Assembly: GCA_965246905.1 (NCBI GenBank)
Contig: CBDFFZ010000010.1
Coordinates: 124,001 to 188,000 of the forward strand
Source: UBA1952 sp965246905
Lineage (GTDB): Bacteria; Bacteroidota; Bacteroidia; Chitinophagales; Chitinophagaceae
Direction: 5' to 3'
DNA length: 64,000 nt
Position 1 is the stretch's first letter; each line of letters begins with the position of its first letter. The notes under the pieces were generated by a model that worked only from the letters and a program-made list of their open reading frames with translations, ran no database searches and was not told the origin of the DNA. The translations under genes were made by a program, and so were the position numbers. Positions 44,410 to 52,635 of the stretch are shown piece after piece.

Positions 44410-44886
44410 TTACGCAATCTTTTCGAGCGTCTTCAGCACTTCAAAAACCGCCGGACACACGGTTGCGTTTTTCAGGGTTAGCGGAATCCGCTTTAGCAGC
44501 ACATCCTCATCCGTATAAGGATAGCGGCGGCAATCGGAAGGCCGGTCTTCATAGATACCGCAGGTATTATCTGCTGCCAGAAACGGGCAGGGTGTTGTTT
44601 TTACTACATAGTCATTGTCTTCATCCAGCCGCAGGTAACGACTTACCAGCTGACCTTCCTTCAGCTTCAGCACTTTTGCAATCCGCTTTATATCGGGCTG
44701 CTTAAATCGGGGAGAATAATTTTTACAGCAATTGGCGCAGGCGAGGCAATCTATTTTAGCAAATACTTCTGCATGAACTTCCGGGAGTGCTTTGATCATC
44801 CTGGTGCGGTTACCCTTTTCGAGCATTCGCTTAAATGATTTCTGCTGCTCTTTTGCTTCTTTCTCCCACCCTGGATTCATACACAC
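44410..44886 (-). CDS. YkgJ family cysteine cluster protein
   Basis: A 158-aa protein with the YkgJ/UPF0153 cluster: CLACANCCKNYSPRF near residue 53, then CPFLAADNTCGIYEDRPSDC with a following RRYPY. Eight conserved cysteines suggest a metal or Fe-S site. No enzymatic role has been established for the family. It lies on the same strand as parAB but 85 bp downstream, separated enough to be independent. Confidence 0.85.
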   Translation of the reverse strand: MCMNPGWEKEAKEQQKSFKRMLEKGNRTRMIKALPEVHAEVFAKIDCLACANCCKNYSPRFKQPDIKRIAKVLKLKEGQLVSRYLRLDEDNDYVVKTTPCPFLAADNTCGIYEDRPSDCRRYPYTDEDVLLKRIPLTLKNATVCPAVFEVLKTLEKIA

Positions 44887-44971
44887 GATTTAGTTTATTT
44901 CACGCAAGATTGCAATGGGCAAGGCCTGTCGAGCGCTTGTAAAACACCAATCAAAACACTGCAATCAAAAA

Positions 44972-45883
44972 TTACAAACTCATTTTCTCCATGATTCTTT
45001 CAAGATCCTCATCGCTATAAAATTCTATGAGCAGGCTGCCTTTGCCGCTATTTTTACGGTCCAGCTTTACTTTGGTGGAAAAATGCGAGGCCATGTTGTC
45101 TTCGATCCGCTTGTATGCCGGTGCAAGGCGCGCCTTTTCTTTACTTCCGTCCTTTGGAGCGCGCTCGGCGGCGAGCGCCTTTACCAGCGCTTCAGTTTGC
45201 CGTACCGATAAGCCCTTCTCATTCGTTTCCCGGTAAGCATAAAGCTGCAGATCCACCTGCTCCAGGCCAATGATGGCTCTTGCATGACCCATGCTCAGTA
45301 CACCGTCGCGAACTGCCCGCTGAATATCCGGCGGCAGCTTCAAGAGGCGCAGGTAGTTAGTTACCGTGCTGCGCTCCTTATTCATCCGGTCAGCCACCTG
45401 TTCTTGCGTCAGGTCGCATTCATCCATCAGGCGGCGATAGCTCATGGCTATTTCCATCGCGTTGAGGTTTTCGCGTTGCAGGTTTTCGAGGAGCGCGAGC
45501 TCCAGCATGTCCTGGTCGTTGGCTGTACGCACGTATGCGGGAATGTCTCTTAGTCCGGCCATTCGCGAAGCACGCCAGCGGCGCTCACCGGAGATGAGTT
45601 GGTATTTGCCGTTTGCCGTCTTTACTACCGTTACCGGTTGTATAATGTCGTGGAGTTTAATGCTATCGGCAAGCTCACGCAATGCTTCTTCATCAAAATC
45701 CCGGCGTGGCTGCTTAGGGTTTTCAGTGATCTGATCAATGCCGATACGCAGCATGCTGCCCGTGTTGCCGCCACCATTTACGGCAGGTACGCTTGCGGCT
45801 GTTTCCGCCAGCTCATCATCGATATTGCTTAGCAGGGCGCGTATGCCTTTGCCTAACGCCTGTTTTTTAGTTGGCTGGGCCAT
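44972..45883 (-). CDS. parB: Chromosome-partitioning protein ParB
   Basis: A 303-aa CTP-dependent DNA clamp that loads at parS. The N-terminal ParB/Srx domain contains ENPKQPRRDFDEEAL and the CTP motif GERRWRASRMAGL. The HTH is LTQEQVADRMNKERSTVTNY, followed by LPPDIQRAVRDG and SMGHARAI. The C-terminal dimer domain is LIEFYSDEDLERIMEKM. ATG 45881-45883 is used; it overlaps the parA stop by 17 bp. No consensus parS was found in the window. Confidence 0.95.
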   Translation of the reverse strand: MAQPTKKQALGKGIRALLSNIDDELAETAASVPAVNGGGNTGSMLRIGIDQITENPKQPRRDFDEEALRELADSIKLHDIIQPVTVVKTANGKYQLISGERRWRASRMAGLRDIPAYVRTANDQDMLELALLENLQRENLNAMEIAMSYRRLMDECDLTQEQVADRMNKERSTVTNYLRLLKLPPDIQRAVRDGVLSMGHARAIIGLEQVDLQLYAYRETNEKGLSVRQTEALVKALAAERAPKDGSKEKARLAPAYKRIEDNMASHFSTKVKLDRKNSGKGSLLIEFYSDEDLERIMEKMSL

Positions 45884-46688
45884 TGGGGGTCTCAAAAATT
45901 TTATCCTCGTTCTTGATCTTGGTCAGGTTGTTCTTTTGCAGGATTTCCTTGGCAAGATTCAAATAATTTACAGCGCCGGTGCTGTCCGCATCATACATCA
46001 GCGCCGGACGGCCAAAGCTTGGCGCCTCGCCCAGCTTCGTATTGCGGTGGATGATGGTGTTGAATACAAGCTGGTCGAAATGGTTTTTAATTTCTTCTAC
46101 AACCTGGTTGCTCAGGCGCAAGCGTCCATCGTACATAGTCATCAGGATTCCTTCGATCTGCAGGGCAGTATTAATGCGTGTTTGCACAATCTTGATGGTA
46201 TTGAGGAGCTTGCCAAGCCCTTCCAGCGCAAAATATTCGCATTGTACCGGAATGGCCACGCTATCCGCAGCAGTAAGCGCATTGATGGTAATAAGACCGA
46301 GCGATGGCGAGCAATCTATAATGATAAAATCAAAATCCGCAAGCTGCGGCTGCAGCGCACTGCGCATAATATGCTCGCGGACCGGATGATTGATAAGCTC
46401 GATCTCCGCACCTACAAGATCAAGGTGCGACGGAAGCAGGTAAAGATTTGGCGTTTCTGTTTGTAGAATTACCTCGCTTACCGGCGTTTCATTCACCATG
46501 CAATCGTAGAGGCTCTGCTTTACATTTTTCAGATCAAAGCCATTGCCCGTCGTGCTGTTGGCCTGCGGATCAGCGTCGATAAGCAGTGTTTTATATTCCA
46601 GCACTGCAAGGCTGGCCGCGAGGTTGATTGCTGTTGTTGTCTTGCCTACCCCACCCTTCTGATTCGCTATTGCTATTACTTTGGCCAT
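45867..46688 (-). CDS. parA: Chromosome-partitioning ATPase ParA (Soj-like)
   Basis: A 273-aa Walker-type ATPase that positions ParB-parS complexes. It opens MAKVIAIANQKGGVGKTTTA (deviant Walker A), with LLIDADPQANSTTGNG and FIIIDCSPSLGLITINAL (Walker B) following. There is no N-terminal HTH, so it is of the small chromosomal Soj type. It is the first gene of the parAB unit. Confidence 0.96.
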   Translation of the reverse strand: MAKVIAIANQKGGVGKTTTAINLAASLAVLEYKTLLIDADPQANSTTGNGFDLKNVKQSLYDCMVNETPVSEVILQTETPNLYLLPSHLDLVGAEIELINHPVREHIMRSALQPQLADFDFIIIDCSPSLGLITINALTAADSVAIPVQCEYFALEGLGKLLNTIKIVQTRINTALQIEGILMTMYDGRLRLSNQVVEEIKNHFDQLVFNTIIHRNTKLGEAPSFGRPALMYDADSTGAVNYLNLAKEILQKNNLTKIKNEDKIFETPNGPAN

Positions 46689-46759
46689 TGGTTATATCTC
46701 CGTAATGCAGCATTAAGCTGCGGCTCATTGGTTTATTATTTGGTTTCCGGCGTTACATT

Positions 46760-47437
46760 CTATAAATCGATCGTATTGCCAATCTCAACTAAAATCAATT
46801 CCTTGCCTCCTTCCTTAAAAATCTTACCGGCTTGCTCCCGGTCAATCACAATTGGTGGGAAGCTGTCGTAATGCACACCAATTATTTTAGTACACTGGAT
46901 AAAATCTGCTGCTTTAACTGCATCTTCTGCATCCATTGTATAATTGCCACCTATAGGCAAAACTGCAAAATCCAGCCTGGCATAATGCGGCACGAGCTGC
47001 ATATCCAGCATAAGGCAGGTATCGCCGCTGTAATAAAAGTTTCCGTCCTTTGTGCTGATCACAAAACCTGCGGGGTTGCCACCATAAGATCCATCGGGCA
47101 GACTGCTGCTGTGCCAGGCAGGCACCATGCTTACCTTGCCAAAATCAAAGGTGTAGGAGCCGTAGTTCATGCCGTGCGTCTTTTCCACGCCTTGCGCTTC
47201 CATCCATTTAGCTACTTCAGCCATAGCAATTACGGTAGCCCCGGTTTGTTTTGCGAGCATCACTGCATCGGCAACATGATCTCCGTGACCATGAGAGAGC
47301 AGAATATAATCCGCCGTGATCTTTGAAACATCAATGCCTTTAGCCAGTGGGTTGGGCGTGATAAAGGGATCAAACAGCAGGGTTTTGCCACCTGCTGTTA
47401 CAGCAAAGGTTGCATGTCCGTAATAAGTAAATTTCAT
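46760..47437 (-). CDS. UPF0173-family metal-dependent hydrolase
   Basis: A 225-aa metallo-beta-lactamase-fold protein of the YtkL/UPF0173 type. MKFTYYGHATFAV starts the family; the metal motif HxHxDH is LLSHGHGDHVAD; later ligands are PAWHSSSLPDG, YYSGDTCL and IGVHYDSFPP. The natural substrate is unknown. It is cytoplasmic, next to parAB on the same strand but without overlap. Confidence 0.9.
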   Translation of the reverse strand: MKFTYYGHATFAVTAGGKTLLFDPFITPNPLAKGIDVSKITADYILLSHGHGDHVADAVMLAKQTGATVIAMAEVAKWMEAQGVEKTHGMNYGSYTFDFGKVSMVPAWHSSSLPDGSYGGNPAGFVISTKDGNFYYSGDTCLMLDMQLVPHYARLDFAVLPIGGNYTMDAEDAVKAADFIQCTKIIGVHYDSFPPIVIDREQAGKIFKEGGKELILVEIGNTIDL

Positions 47438-47585
47438 GTAAGAACAAAAAGACCGGCAAATTTACGGGCTGCGGCGCATATATACGGCAACGCCTTTCAA
47501 TTGTGGATAAGTGAGCCATTGGTACCTGATAGCAACCTGATAGCATATCCTGCCAAAAGCAATAAATGTTCTTCTGCCGGTTTGT

Positions 47586-48209
47586 TTAATCTGTATCGAT
47601 CAGTTTATGATGCGCCGCGATCTTTACCAGCGCAGCAGTATTCCGGGCATGTAGCTTAGCGAGGAGATTCTTCCGGTGCGAATCGATGGTAGTTACGGAT
47701 ACAAACAAACGGTCGCTGATCTCTCCGTTCGTCAGCCCGTCTGCGATAAGCGCAAGCACTTCTTTTTCCCGCCTTGTGAGGATGGGTGCAGCTTGCTCAT
47801 TATTTACTTTAAAAGCCCCGGCAGCTTCCATACTGAGGTATTGCCGCCCTTTCAATACGGTATCAAAAGCCTCGAGCATTTCCTCTTTCGAAGCATTTTT
47901 GAGCAGATAGCCACTGGCCCCATGCTCCAGCATTTTATGAATATAGCTGCTCTGACTGAAGGTGCTTAATGCAATAATGTGCATAGCCGGGTAAAGATCT
48001 TTAACCATCTTGCAGAGATCAATGCCGTTTATGCCGGGCATATTGATATCCATAAGCAGAATATCGGGTTGATGGCCTTTCAGAAATGCAAGGCAGGATT
48101 CACCGCCTGAGGCATGACCCATCCATTCTATGCCGGCTGCATGTTGGAGTATAGAGCGCACACCTTCCACCACCATGTAATGATCATCAACAATAAAAAG
48201 CTTTATCAT
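47586..48209 (-). CDS. LuxR/NarL-type response regulator (system 1)
   Basis: A 207-aa regulator. The receiver domain has the acidic pair in VDDH, phospho-acceptor Asp at residue 54 (LLMDINMPG) and the Lys in YLLKNAS. The GerE-type HTH is LTRREKEVLALIADGLTNGE with recognition helix SVTTIDSHRKNLLAKL. The ATG overlaps the stop of the kinase-like gene (ATGA), so they are co-translated. It is about half identical by eye, over the HTH, to the regulator at 53198. Confidence 0.9.
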   Translation of the reverse strand: MIKLFIVDDHYMVVEGVRSILQHAAGIEWMGHASGGESCLAFLKGHQPDILLMDINMPGINGIDLCKMVKDLYPAMHIIALSTFSQSSYIHKMLEHGASGYLLKNASKEEMLEAFDTVLKGRQYLSMEAAGAFKVNNEQAAPILTRREKEVLALIADGLTNGEISDRLFVSVTTIDSHRKNLLAKLHARNTAALVKIAAHHKLIDTD

Positions 48210-48730
48210 ACCGCAATATCGAAGTCTAACAGCAGGGAGGAGCCGCCTGCCGGCGATGGCAGGATACTGATTGTGCCGTTTACCTGATCGGCTGCGGCAA
48301 TAATGTCTTTCCAAAATACATCATTACTTGTATCCGTTCCTAAACGGTCAAAATCAACACTGCTGCAATATATAATTATTTTAAGATGCTGCCCTTCACT
48401 TATTAGTTCTACAAGTACCCGTTGTGCGCCAGTATGTGCTTGCACCATAGTTAAAATATTCCGCACGATGCCGTAAATGGCAATATCCATATTGTTTCGA
48501 AGCTTATGCCCGGTAGTTGCGTTGCTTTGATAGTCGAATTTTGTAGCTCCAGTTGCAGATAGTTCGCTGCAAAGGCTTTTTAACATTGCGCCGAGCGCTG
48601 TTTCAACCGGTGTAACGGGCATAAGGCTATCTGCTACTTTCCTCAATTCGCTTACGGATCTATCCAATAAATCCATGCCTTTTGCAAATGATTGCTGGCT
48701 CTCCGGGGTAATGATCAGGTATTCTTCCAT
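48206..48730 (-). CDS. Degenerate histidine-kinase-like protein (no H box, no sensor)
   Basis: A 174-aa protein that aligns with the C-terminal part of the TPR kinase at 49044 from just after its phospho-His: SQQSFAKGMDLLDRSVSELRKVAD against TQQAFERSMDMLDTSIKELRRVAH (shown as SFAKGMDLLDRS / AFERSMDMLDTS). It begins downstream of the H box. The N box (NNALKHA) is replaced by RNILTMVQAHT and the G1 box (DNGRGFD) by CSSVDFD, so ATP binding is unlikely. It ends SSLLLDFDIA like kinases. It is co-translated with an intact response regulator. A regulatory partner or pseudokinase role is inferred. Confidence 0.7.
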   Translation of the reverse strand: MEEYLIITPESQQSFAKGMDLLDRSVSELRKVADSLMPVTPVETALGAMLKSLCSELSATGATKFDYQSNATTGHKLRNNMDIAIYGIVRNILTMVQAHTGAQRVLVELISEGQHLKIIIYCSSVDFDRLGTDTSNDVFWKDIIAAADQVNGTISILPSPAGGSSLLLDFDIAV

Positions 48731-48774
48731 AGACCGGTCGATGCTTTGTTGTGGTAAGCATCGGTTCCGTTGTT

Positions 48775-48782
48775 CAAATGTA
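48775..48782 (-). promoter_or_regulatory. -7 box of the pseudokinase/regulator unit
   Basis: TACATTTG on the minus strand, 45 bp before the ATG at 48730. The operator-like palindromes centre about 37 and 75 bp upstream of its TTTG. Confidence 0.5.
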
Positions 48783-48803
48783 TTGCGGGCAATGCTGTAT
48801 GCT

Positions 48804-48859
48804 ATCCCCTTTTTAGAGGATTTTTACAGAGACAACAGCATATCCCCTTTTTAGAGGAT
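48804..48859. promoter_or_regulatory. Two identical palindromic operator candidates
   Basis: ATCCCCTTTTTAGAGGAT occurs exactly at 48804-48821 and 48842-48859, 38 bp apart. Each has 7-bp arms (ATCCCCT/AGAGGAT, one mismatch) around TTTT. The 20-mer TATCCCCTTTTTAGAGGATT is shared. They lie between divergent two-component genes and have the 7-4-7 form typical of NarL-type regulator sites. Confidence 0.65.
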
Positions 48860-48973
48860 TGCAGGATCAATGTAATTGAATGACTTTTACGCAAATAATT
48901 TTTCCCGGCCAATACTGCATGATAGCCTAACCAATCCTTCGAATTTGAGCAATATGGGCAGCTGCCGAACGGA

Positions 48974-48981
48974 TACTTTTG
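48974..48981 (+). promoter_or_regulatory. -7 box of the TPR kinase (system 1)
   Basis: TACTTTTG, a perfect match, 63 bp before ATG 49044. It supports the start at 49044 rather than 48876. Confidence 0.5.
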
Positions 48982-49043
48982 TCGCCAGACATTTGCCTTT
49001 TTACTCTTTTGTTTTTACAATCTTTGCCTGCCTATCTCCTGCC

Positions 49044-51017
49044 ATGAAGCACTTTATCTCTTGCCTGATCCTGCTCGCTATCGCTTTCGCCTTTTCCGGA
49101 AAAGCACACGGCCAGAATAAAGAAACAGACAGCCTTCGCCGCCTCCTGAAAAACGCTAAGGAAGATTCCAATAAAGTGCTGCTGCTTTATCAGCTGGGCA
49201 TGCCATTTGAAGCCGGCCAGCCGGATACCGCTATCGCTATATATGAACAGGCAAAGGCGCTCAGCCAAAAGCTCGGTTATAGAACAGGAAGGTTTAAATA
49301 TTACTCCTACGTATCCGCCGTTTACAACCTTAATGGCGAACATATAAAAGCTTTGGAACAATGCCGCGCAGGCGTAGATTTTTCAAAAAGCAATCACAAT
49401 GAGCTATGGCTTGCCAAAAGCTATATCAACCTCAGCAACTGCTTCCTGTACCTCAATAAATGGGACTCTGCTATTTACTATTACGATAAAGGGCTGCCCT
49501 TTTTTCTTGCCCGGCAAGACACGGCAAGATTAGCGCTTGTCTACAGCAATATTACAGAAGCCTACCGCCATACAAACCAGCTCCAAAAAGGGCTTGAAGC
49601 CGCCATGGCGGCAATGGCGATGGCGAAAGACCGCGACCCGAAAACCTACCTCGGCGCCGTGAGCAATGCCGGCAATATATTGTCGGACATGCACCGGTAT
49701 GACGAAGCAGCAATGTATTATGCACAAGCAGAAATCCTTGCGGGCAAGCTGGAAGACACCTATGTGCTGTCAAACATTTATACCGACTACTGCGACCTGT
49801 ACCAGCGAAAATTCAACGCGGAAAAGCTGCTCTACTACGCGCGGAAATTCTATGCACTCAACATCAAACAAAACAACAAGGATATGATGATCCGGGCCAA
49901 CTTTAATATGGCCAACGGCATGTTCCTTACAAAACATTTTGACAGTGCAGGCTATTACGTGGGCCGGAGCGTGGGCCTTGCGGAAAGAGATTCCAGCGTC
50001 ACGCTCATATCGGCAGGCTACAGGCTCCAATCTTACCTCGGCCTTCTTAAAATGCAGGATATGGAAAGCTTTATGCGCCTGCAAAGCAAGGCGGATTCCA
50101 TTGATGATGTAAAGATAAATACCATACTGCTACATAATACGCAGGAGCTGCAGGAGCAGTATGAAACCGGGAAGAAAGAACAGCAGCTTGCAGTACAGGC
50201 CACGCAACTCAGGGCCCGCAGCTTTCAGAATAAAGCGCTTACCGGGGCATTGATAGGTTTGCTTGCAATAGCGGTACTGGCTTTTTTGGCCTACCGCAAT
50301 AAGCAGCGGCTGGCGCAGCGCAATGAAGAATTACAGAATCAGAAGATCAGGGCATTGGAAAATGAAAAGCAGCTTACCGCAACGCAGGCTGTATTGCAGG
50401 GGCAGGATGAAGAGCGTACGCGCCTGGCCAAAGACCTGCACGACGGACTTGGCGGGATGCTGAGCGGCATTAAATTCTCTTTCGGCCACATGAAGGAAAA
50501 CCTGGTAATGACGCAGGACACACAGCAGGCCTTCGAGCGCAGCATGGATATGCTGGATACATCCATTAAAGAGCTGCGCCGGGTAGCGCACAATATGATG
50601 CCGGAGTCGCTGGTTAAGTTTGGCCTCGATGCTTCGCTGGACGACCTGTGCCGCTATCTCAACCGCCCCGGCGTAGTACGTGTAAGCTATCAGAGTATGG
50701 GCTTGAAGGAAGCGCAGGCAGATAAAGGCATGGCCGTAAATGTGTACCGCATCGTGCAGGAGTTGGTGAATAATGCACTGAAACACGCTGCGCCTTCGCA
50801 AATACTGGTGCAGATTGCTGTACACGATCTCCATTTTGCAATAACCGTAGAAGATAACGGCAGAGGTTTTGATGTAACAGCGCTGAAAGACGCGGATGGT
50901 ATCGGCTGGAGCAATATCCGCAACCGCATCGATTACCTTAATGGCACGCTGGATGTGCAAAGCGCGCCGCAAAAAGGAACTTCGGTGCTGATTGAGTTTA
51001 ATCTTGCAAAAGCGTAA
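49044..51017 (+). CDS. TPR-containing sensor histidine kinase (system 1)
   Basis: A 657-aa kinase. Signal peptide MKHFISCLILLAIAFAFSGK; periplasmic TPRs to about residue 370 (KSYINLSNCFLYLNKWDSAI, AVSNAGNILSDMHRYDEAAM); one membrane helix (ALIGLLAIAVLAFLAY); a short coiled coil; then a HisKA_3 domain with phospho-His in LAKDLHDGLGG and an HATPase domain (NNALKHA, DNGRGFD, GIGWSNIRNR). It is divergent from the pseudokinase and regulator at 47586-48730, which is its likely regulator. An upstream frame to 48876 is rejected because of the -7 box at 48974. Confidence 0.88.
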   Translation: MKHFISCLILLAIAFAFSGKAHGQNKETDSLRRLLKNAKEDSNKVLLLYQLGMPFEAGQPDTAIAIYEQAKALSQKLGYRTGRFKYYSYVSAVYNLNGEHIKALEQCRAGVDFSKSNHNELWLAKSYINLSNCFLYLNKWDSAIYYYDKGLPFFLARQDTARLALVYSNITEAYRHTNQLQKGLEAAMAAMAMAKDRDPKTYLGAVSNAGNILSDMHRYDEAAMYYAQAEILAGKLEDTYVLSNIYTDYCDLYQRKFNAEKLLYYARKFYALNIKQNNKDMMIRANFNMANGMFLTKHFDSAGYYVGRSVGLAERDSSVTLISAGYRLQSYLGLLKMQDMESFMRLQSKADSIDDVKINTILLHNTQELQEQYETGKKEQQLAVQATQLRARSFQNKALTGALIGLLAIAVLAFLAYRNKQRLAQRNEELQNQKIRALENEKQLTATQAVLQGQDEERTRLAKDLHDGLGGMLSGIKFSFGHMKENLVMTQDTQQAFERSMDMLDTSIKELRRVAHNMMPESLVKFGLDASLDDLCRYLNRPGVVRVSYQSMGLKEAQADKGMAVNVYRIVQELVNNALKHAAPSQILVQIAVHDLHFAITVEDNGRGFDVTALKDADGIGWSNIRNRIDYLNGTLDVQSAPQKGTSVLIEFNLAKA

Positions 51018-51273
51018 ACACTACACCCCTTCCCCCTTGGGGATTCGCGAAGTGACCGCGCGATAGCGCTGCCGTGATGGGATTTTTTCGGTGCGCAAAG
51101 TGGGTGTCTAACTGGTAGTACCCCCTGTGGTATCCTTCGCGGCGCAACCCGTGGTCGAATAGAGGCACTACCAAACGACCGGCAAGAACATTTTGAAATC
51201 CTAATGGCGCACAGCTGTGCCTGGCCCGATCCTTTTAATGCTTTTTAAAACAACTCACCAAACCATAATTTTT

Positions 51274-51552
51274 ATGAACAAAACCATCCGGTTAAACATT
51301 GCATTAGCAACAACAGCAGTGTGTACTGCACTTATCCTTCCTGCCGCTCAGGCGCAAACGCAGGTTGTGCATCATCGCACAACTACTGTTAGTGAGCACC
51401 ACCATAATGGCCCGGTGCATACACGCGTAGTTGTAGTGCACCACCCGGTGCACCACGAGCGTATGGCGCATCATCACCGCAGCAGCCACGGCCACAGTAC
51501 CGTTACCCATACTTCAACTTCTACAACGGAAGAACGGACAACGGATCATTAA
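51274..51552 (+). CDS. Small histidine-rich exported protein
   Basis: A 92-aa protein. Signal peptide MNKTIRLNIALATTAVCTAL (cleavage after AAQAQ). The mature ~65 residues have about 20 histidines in clusters (VVHHRTTTVSEHHHNGPVHT, HHPVHHERMAHHHRSSHGHS) and a Thr/Ser/Glu-rich tail. Binding of Zn, Cu or Ni in the periplasm is a reasonable inference. No family is recognised. A good terminator follows at 51572. The earlier in-frame ATG is rejected as it precedes the signal peptide. Confidence 0.6.
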   Translation: MNKTIRLNIALATTAVCTALILPAAQAQTQVVHHRTTTVSEHHHNGPVHTRVVVVHHPVHHERMAHHHRSSHGHSTVTHTSTSTTEERTTDH

Positions 51553-51571
51553 ACAAAAAACATTTTATCAA

Positions 51572-51601
51572 GGGCCTCCATTCCAGAATGGGGGCTTTTT
51601 T
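51572..51601 (+). terminator. Rho-independent terminator
   Basis: GCCTCCATTC pairs with GAATGGGGGC (one G-T) followed by six T, 20 bp after the His-rich gene. Confidence 0.75.
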
Positions 51602-51659
51602 GTTTTGATTAAATACACCCACAATCCGCACAACACCGGCTTTGTTATCTGGAGTATAG

Positions 51660-51686
51660 CTTTCCGGCGAATGCCGGATTGCGCAG
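51660..51686. repeat. 27-bp interspersed repeat, copy 1
   Basis: The 27-mer beginning CTTTCCGGCGAATGCCGG is an exact reverse complement of 59088-59114. It contains the palindrome CCGGCGAATGCCGG. REP-like. Confidence 0.65.
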
Positions 51687-51723
51687 GGAGGGATGTCCCA
51701 ATACGTGGGCTACATTATCCCGC

Positions 51724-52080
51724 TCATTTCTTGTCCTGCGCAAGATCTTTTACAAAACCCCGTAGCTGCTCGATCTTTTCCGGGCTCAGTGCGCGGATTT
51801 GCCGGCCCAGAGCACCTGCATCTTCCGTAACCACCAGTTTTTGCAGGGGATGATTAGGAGCTACAGTTACTCCTTCATCGGGCTGCCAGCTGAATAATTC
51901 TGTAGGCGAGCAGTTCAAGGCAAGGCAAAGCTGCTCAATATTCTTCCACGAAGTGCCTTTCATCTTGCCACGCACCATATTGGATGCCATCACATCGGTA
52001 AAGCCATGTGCGTGCAGAAATTTGTTAGGATAGTCTATGCCGCGGTCGGCCATCACTTTTTTAAGATCGAGATAAAGCAT
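51724..52080 (-). CDS. XRE-type helix-turn-helix regulator
   Basis: A 118-aa protein with an HTH of the XRE/Cro type in residues 5-70 (LKKVMADRGIDYPNKFLHAH, ASNMVRGKMKGTSWKNIEQL, ALNCSPTELFSWQPDEG). The C-terminal ~40 residues (QIRALSPEKIEQLRGFVKDL) form a helix. It is downstream of the small peptide genes on the same strand but separated by a terminator and a 42-bp-repeat stretch, so a link to them is only positional. Confidence 0.8.
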   Translation of the reverse strand: MLYLDLKKVMADRGIDYPNKFLHAHGFTDVMASNMVRGKMKGTSWKNIEQLCLALNCSPTELFSWQPDEGVTVAPNHPLQKLVVTEDAGALGRQIRALSPEKIEQLRGFVKDLAQDKK

Positions 52081-52189
52081 GCTGAAAATTTTTCGTTTTG
52101 GGGGGATGAAAATACAAAATTAGGAAGGAGGTAAGAAGAAAAGGCATCACCCAGGATAAATTTAGCCTAATGCGGAGAAAAAATGTTTG

Positions 52190-52385
52190 CAATAAAGAAA
52201 ATAATATCCCGAAGTAAATTCCTACCTGTGCATACCAGTAAATATAATGCCCAGGATGGCTTCCGCACTGTACTAAGCAGGTAATAAAATGCCTGGGGTG
52301 GCTTCCGCAGTGCCCATTACAGGAAAATAAATGCCCTCTGCGGCTCCCGCACACCTGTTTTCAGTGAAGGAAATGCCCTGTACGG
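52190..52385. repeat. About 42-bp imperfect tandem repeats
   Basis: Three to four units containing AATGCCCAGGATGGCTTCCG, AATGCCTGGGGTGGCTTCCG and AATGCCCTCTGCGGCTCCCG, spaced about 42-46 bp. On the minus strand they read as CGSHPRHFITC / CGSHPGHYIYW-like 14-residue repeats. Probably not coding. Confidence 0.6.
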
Positions 52386-52431
52386 AATACAACCTGCATT
52401 GCGCAGTTATTTATAATTCTGACAAAACAAA

Positions 52432-52458
52432 AGAGGCTGCCTTGATAAGACAGCCTCT
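52432..52458 (-). terminator. Terminator of the small-peptide array
   Basis: AGAGGCTG (52432-52439) pairs with CAGCCTCT (52451-52458). On the minus strand it is followed by TTTGTTTTG. It lies 64 bp after the last peptide stop. Confidence 0.75.
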
Positions 52459-52521
52459 CGGATAATAAATTTGCGGCGCAGGCGCTATCCTGCCTGGATG
52501 GCCATTGGGTGCACGCGGCGC
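52459..52521 (-). other. 3' untranslated segment of the peptide transcript
   Basis: Between the last peptide stop and the terminator. No further peptide copy was found in it. Confidence 0.4.
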
Positions 52522-52584
52522 TTAGTTAAGCTGATAGCCACCACCGTTTACGGTTTGTGCTTCTGTTGCTGTTAGTTTTTTCAT
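52522..52584 (-). CDS. Double-glycine-leader mini-peptide 1 (GYQLN core)
   Basis: A 20-aa gene: MKKLTATEAQTVNGGGYQLN. It has the canonical double-glycine leader spacing when cut after G15: L-12, T-11, E-8, V-4, GG at -2/-1. The predicted core is only GYQLN. Fourth in transcription order, it lies in a 114-bp repeat unit with peptides 2 and 3. It is the most divergent in its core. No Cys or Ser/Thr in the core, so lanthipeptide-type modification is not indicated. Export by a peptidase-containing ABC transporter is family knowledge; none is encoded here. Confidence 0.75.
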   Translation of the reverse strand: MKKLTATEAQTVNGGGYQLN

Positions 52585-52635
52585 GGTGTTTGTTTTTTTA
52601 AATTAAAGAGAAAATGATTGCAGTTATTGCTGCGA

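Noticed and set aside
44972..46688. parS site near parAB
   Set aside because: I looked for TGTTTCACGTGAAACA-like 16-mers and found only half-site matches.
47501..47510. DnaA-box-like TTGTGGATAA near parAB
   Set aside because: A single site without a cluster, AT-rich unwinding region or dnaA gene does not support an origin.
48876..49043. Longer N-terminus for the system-1 kinase
   Set aside because: It would precede both the signal peptide and the perfect -7 box at 48974.
52061..52354. 97-codon minus-strand frame with CGSHPGH repeats
   Set aside because: It is the 42-bp repeat read through and overlaps the XRE gene start; no homology or signal recognised.
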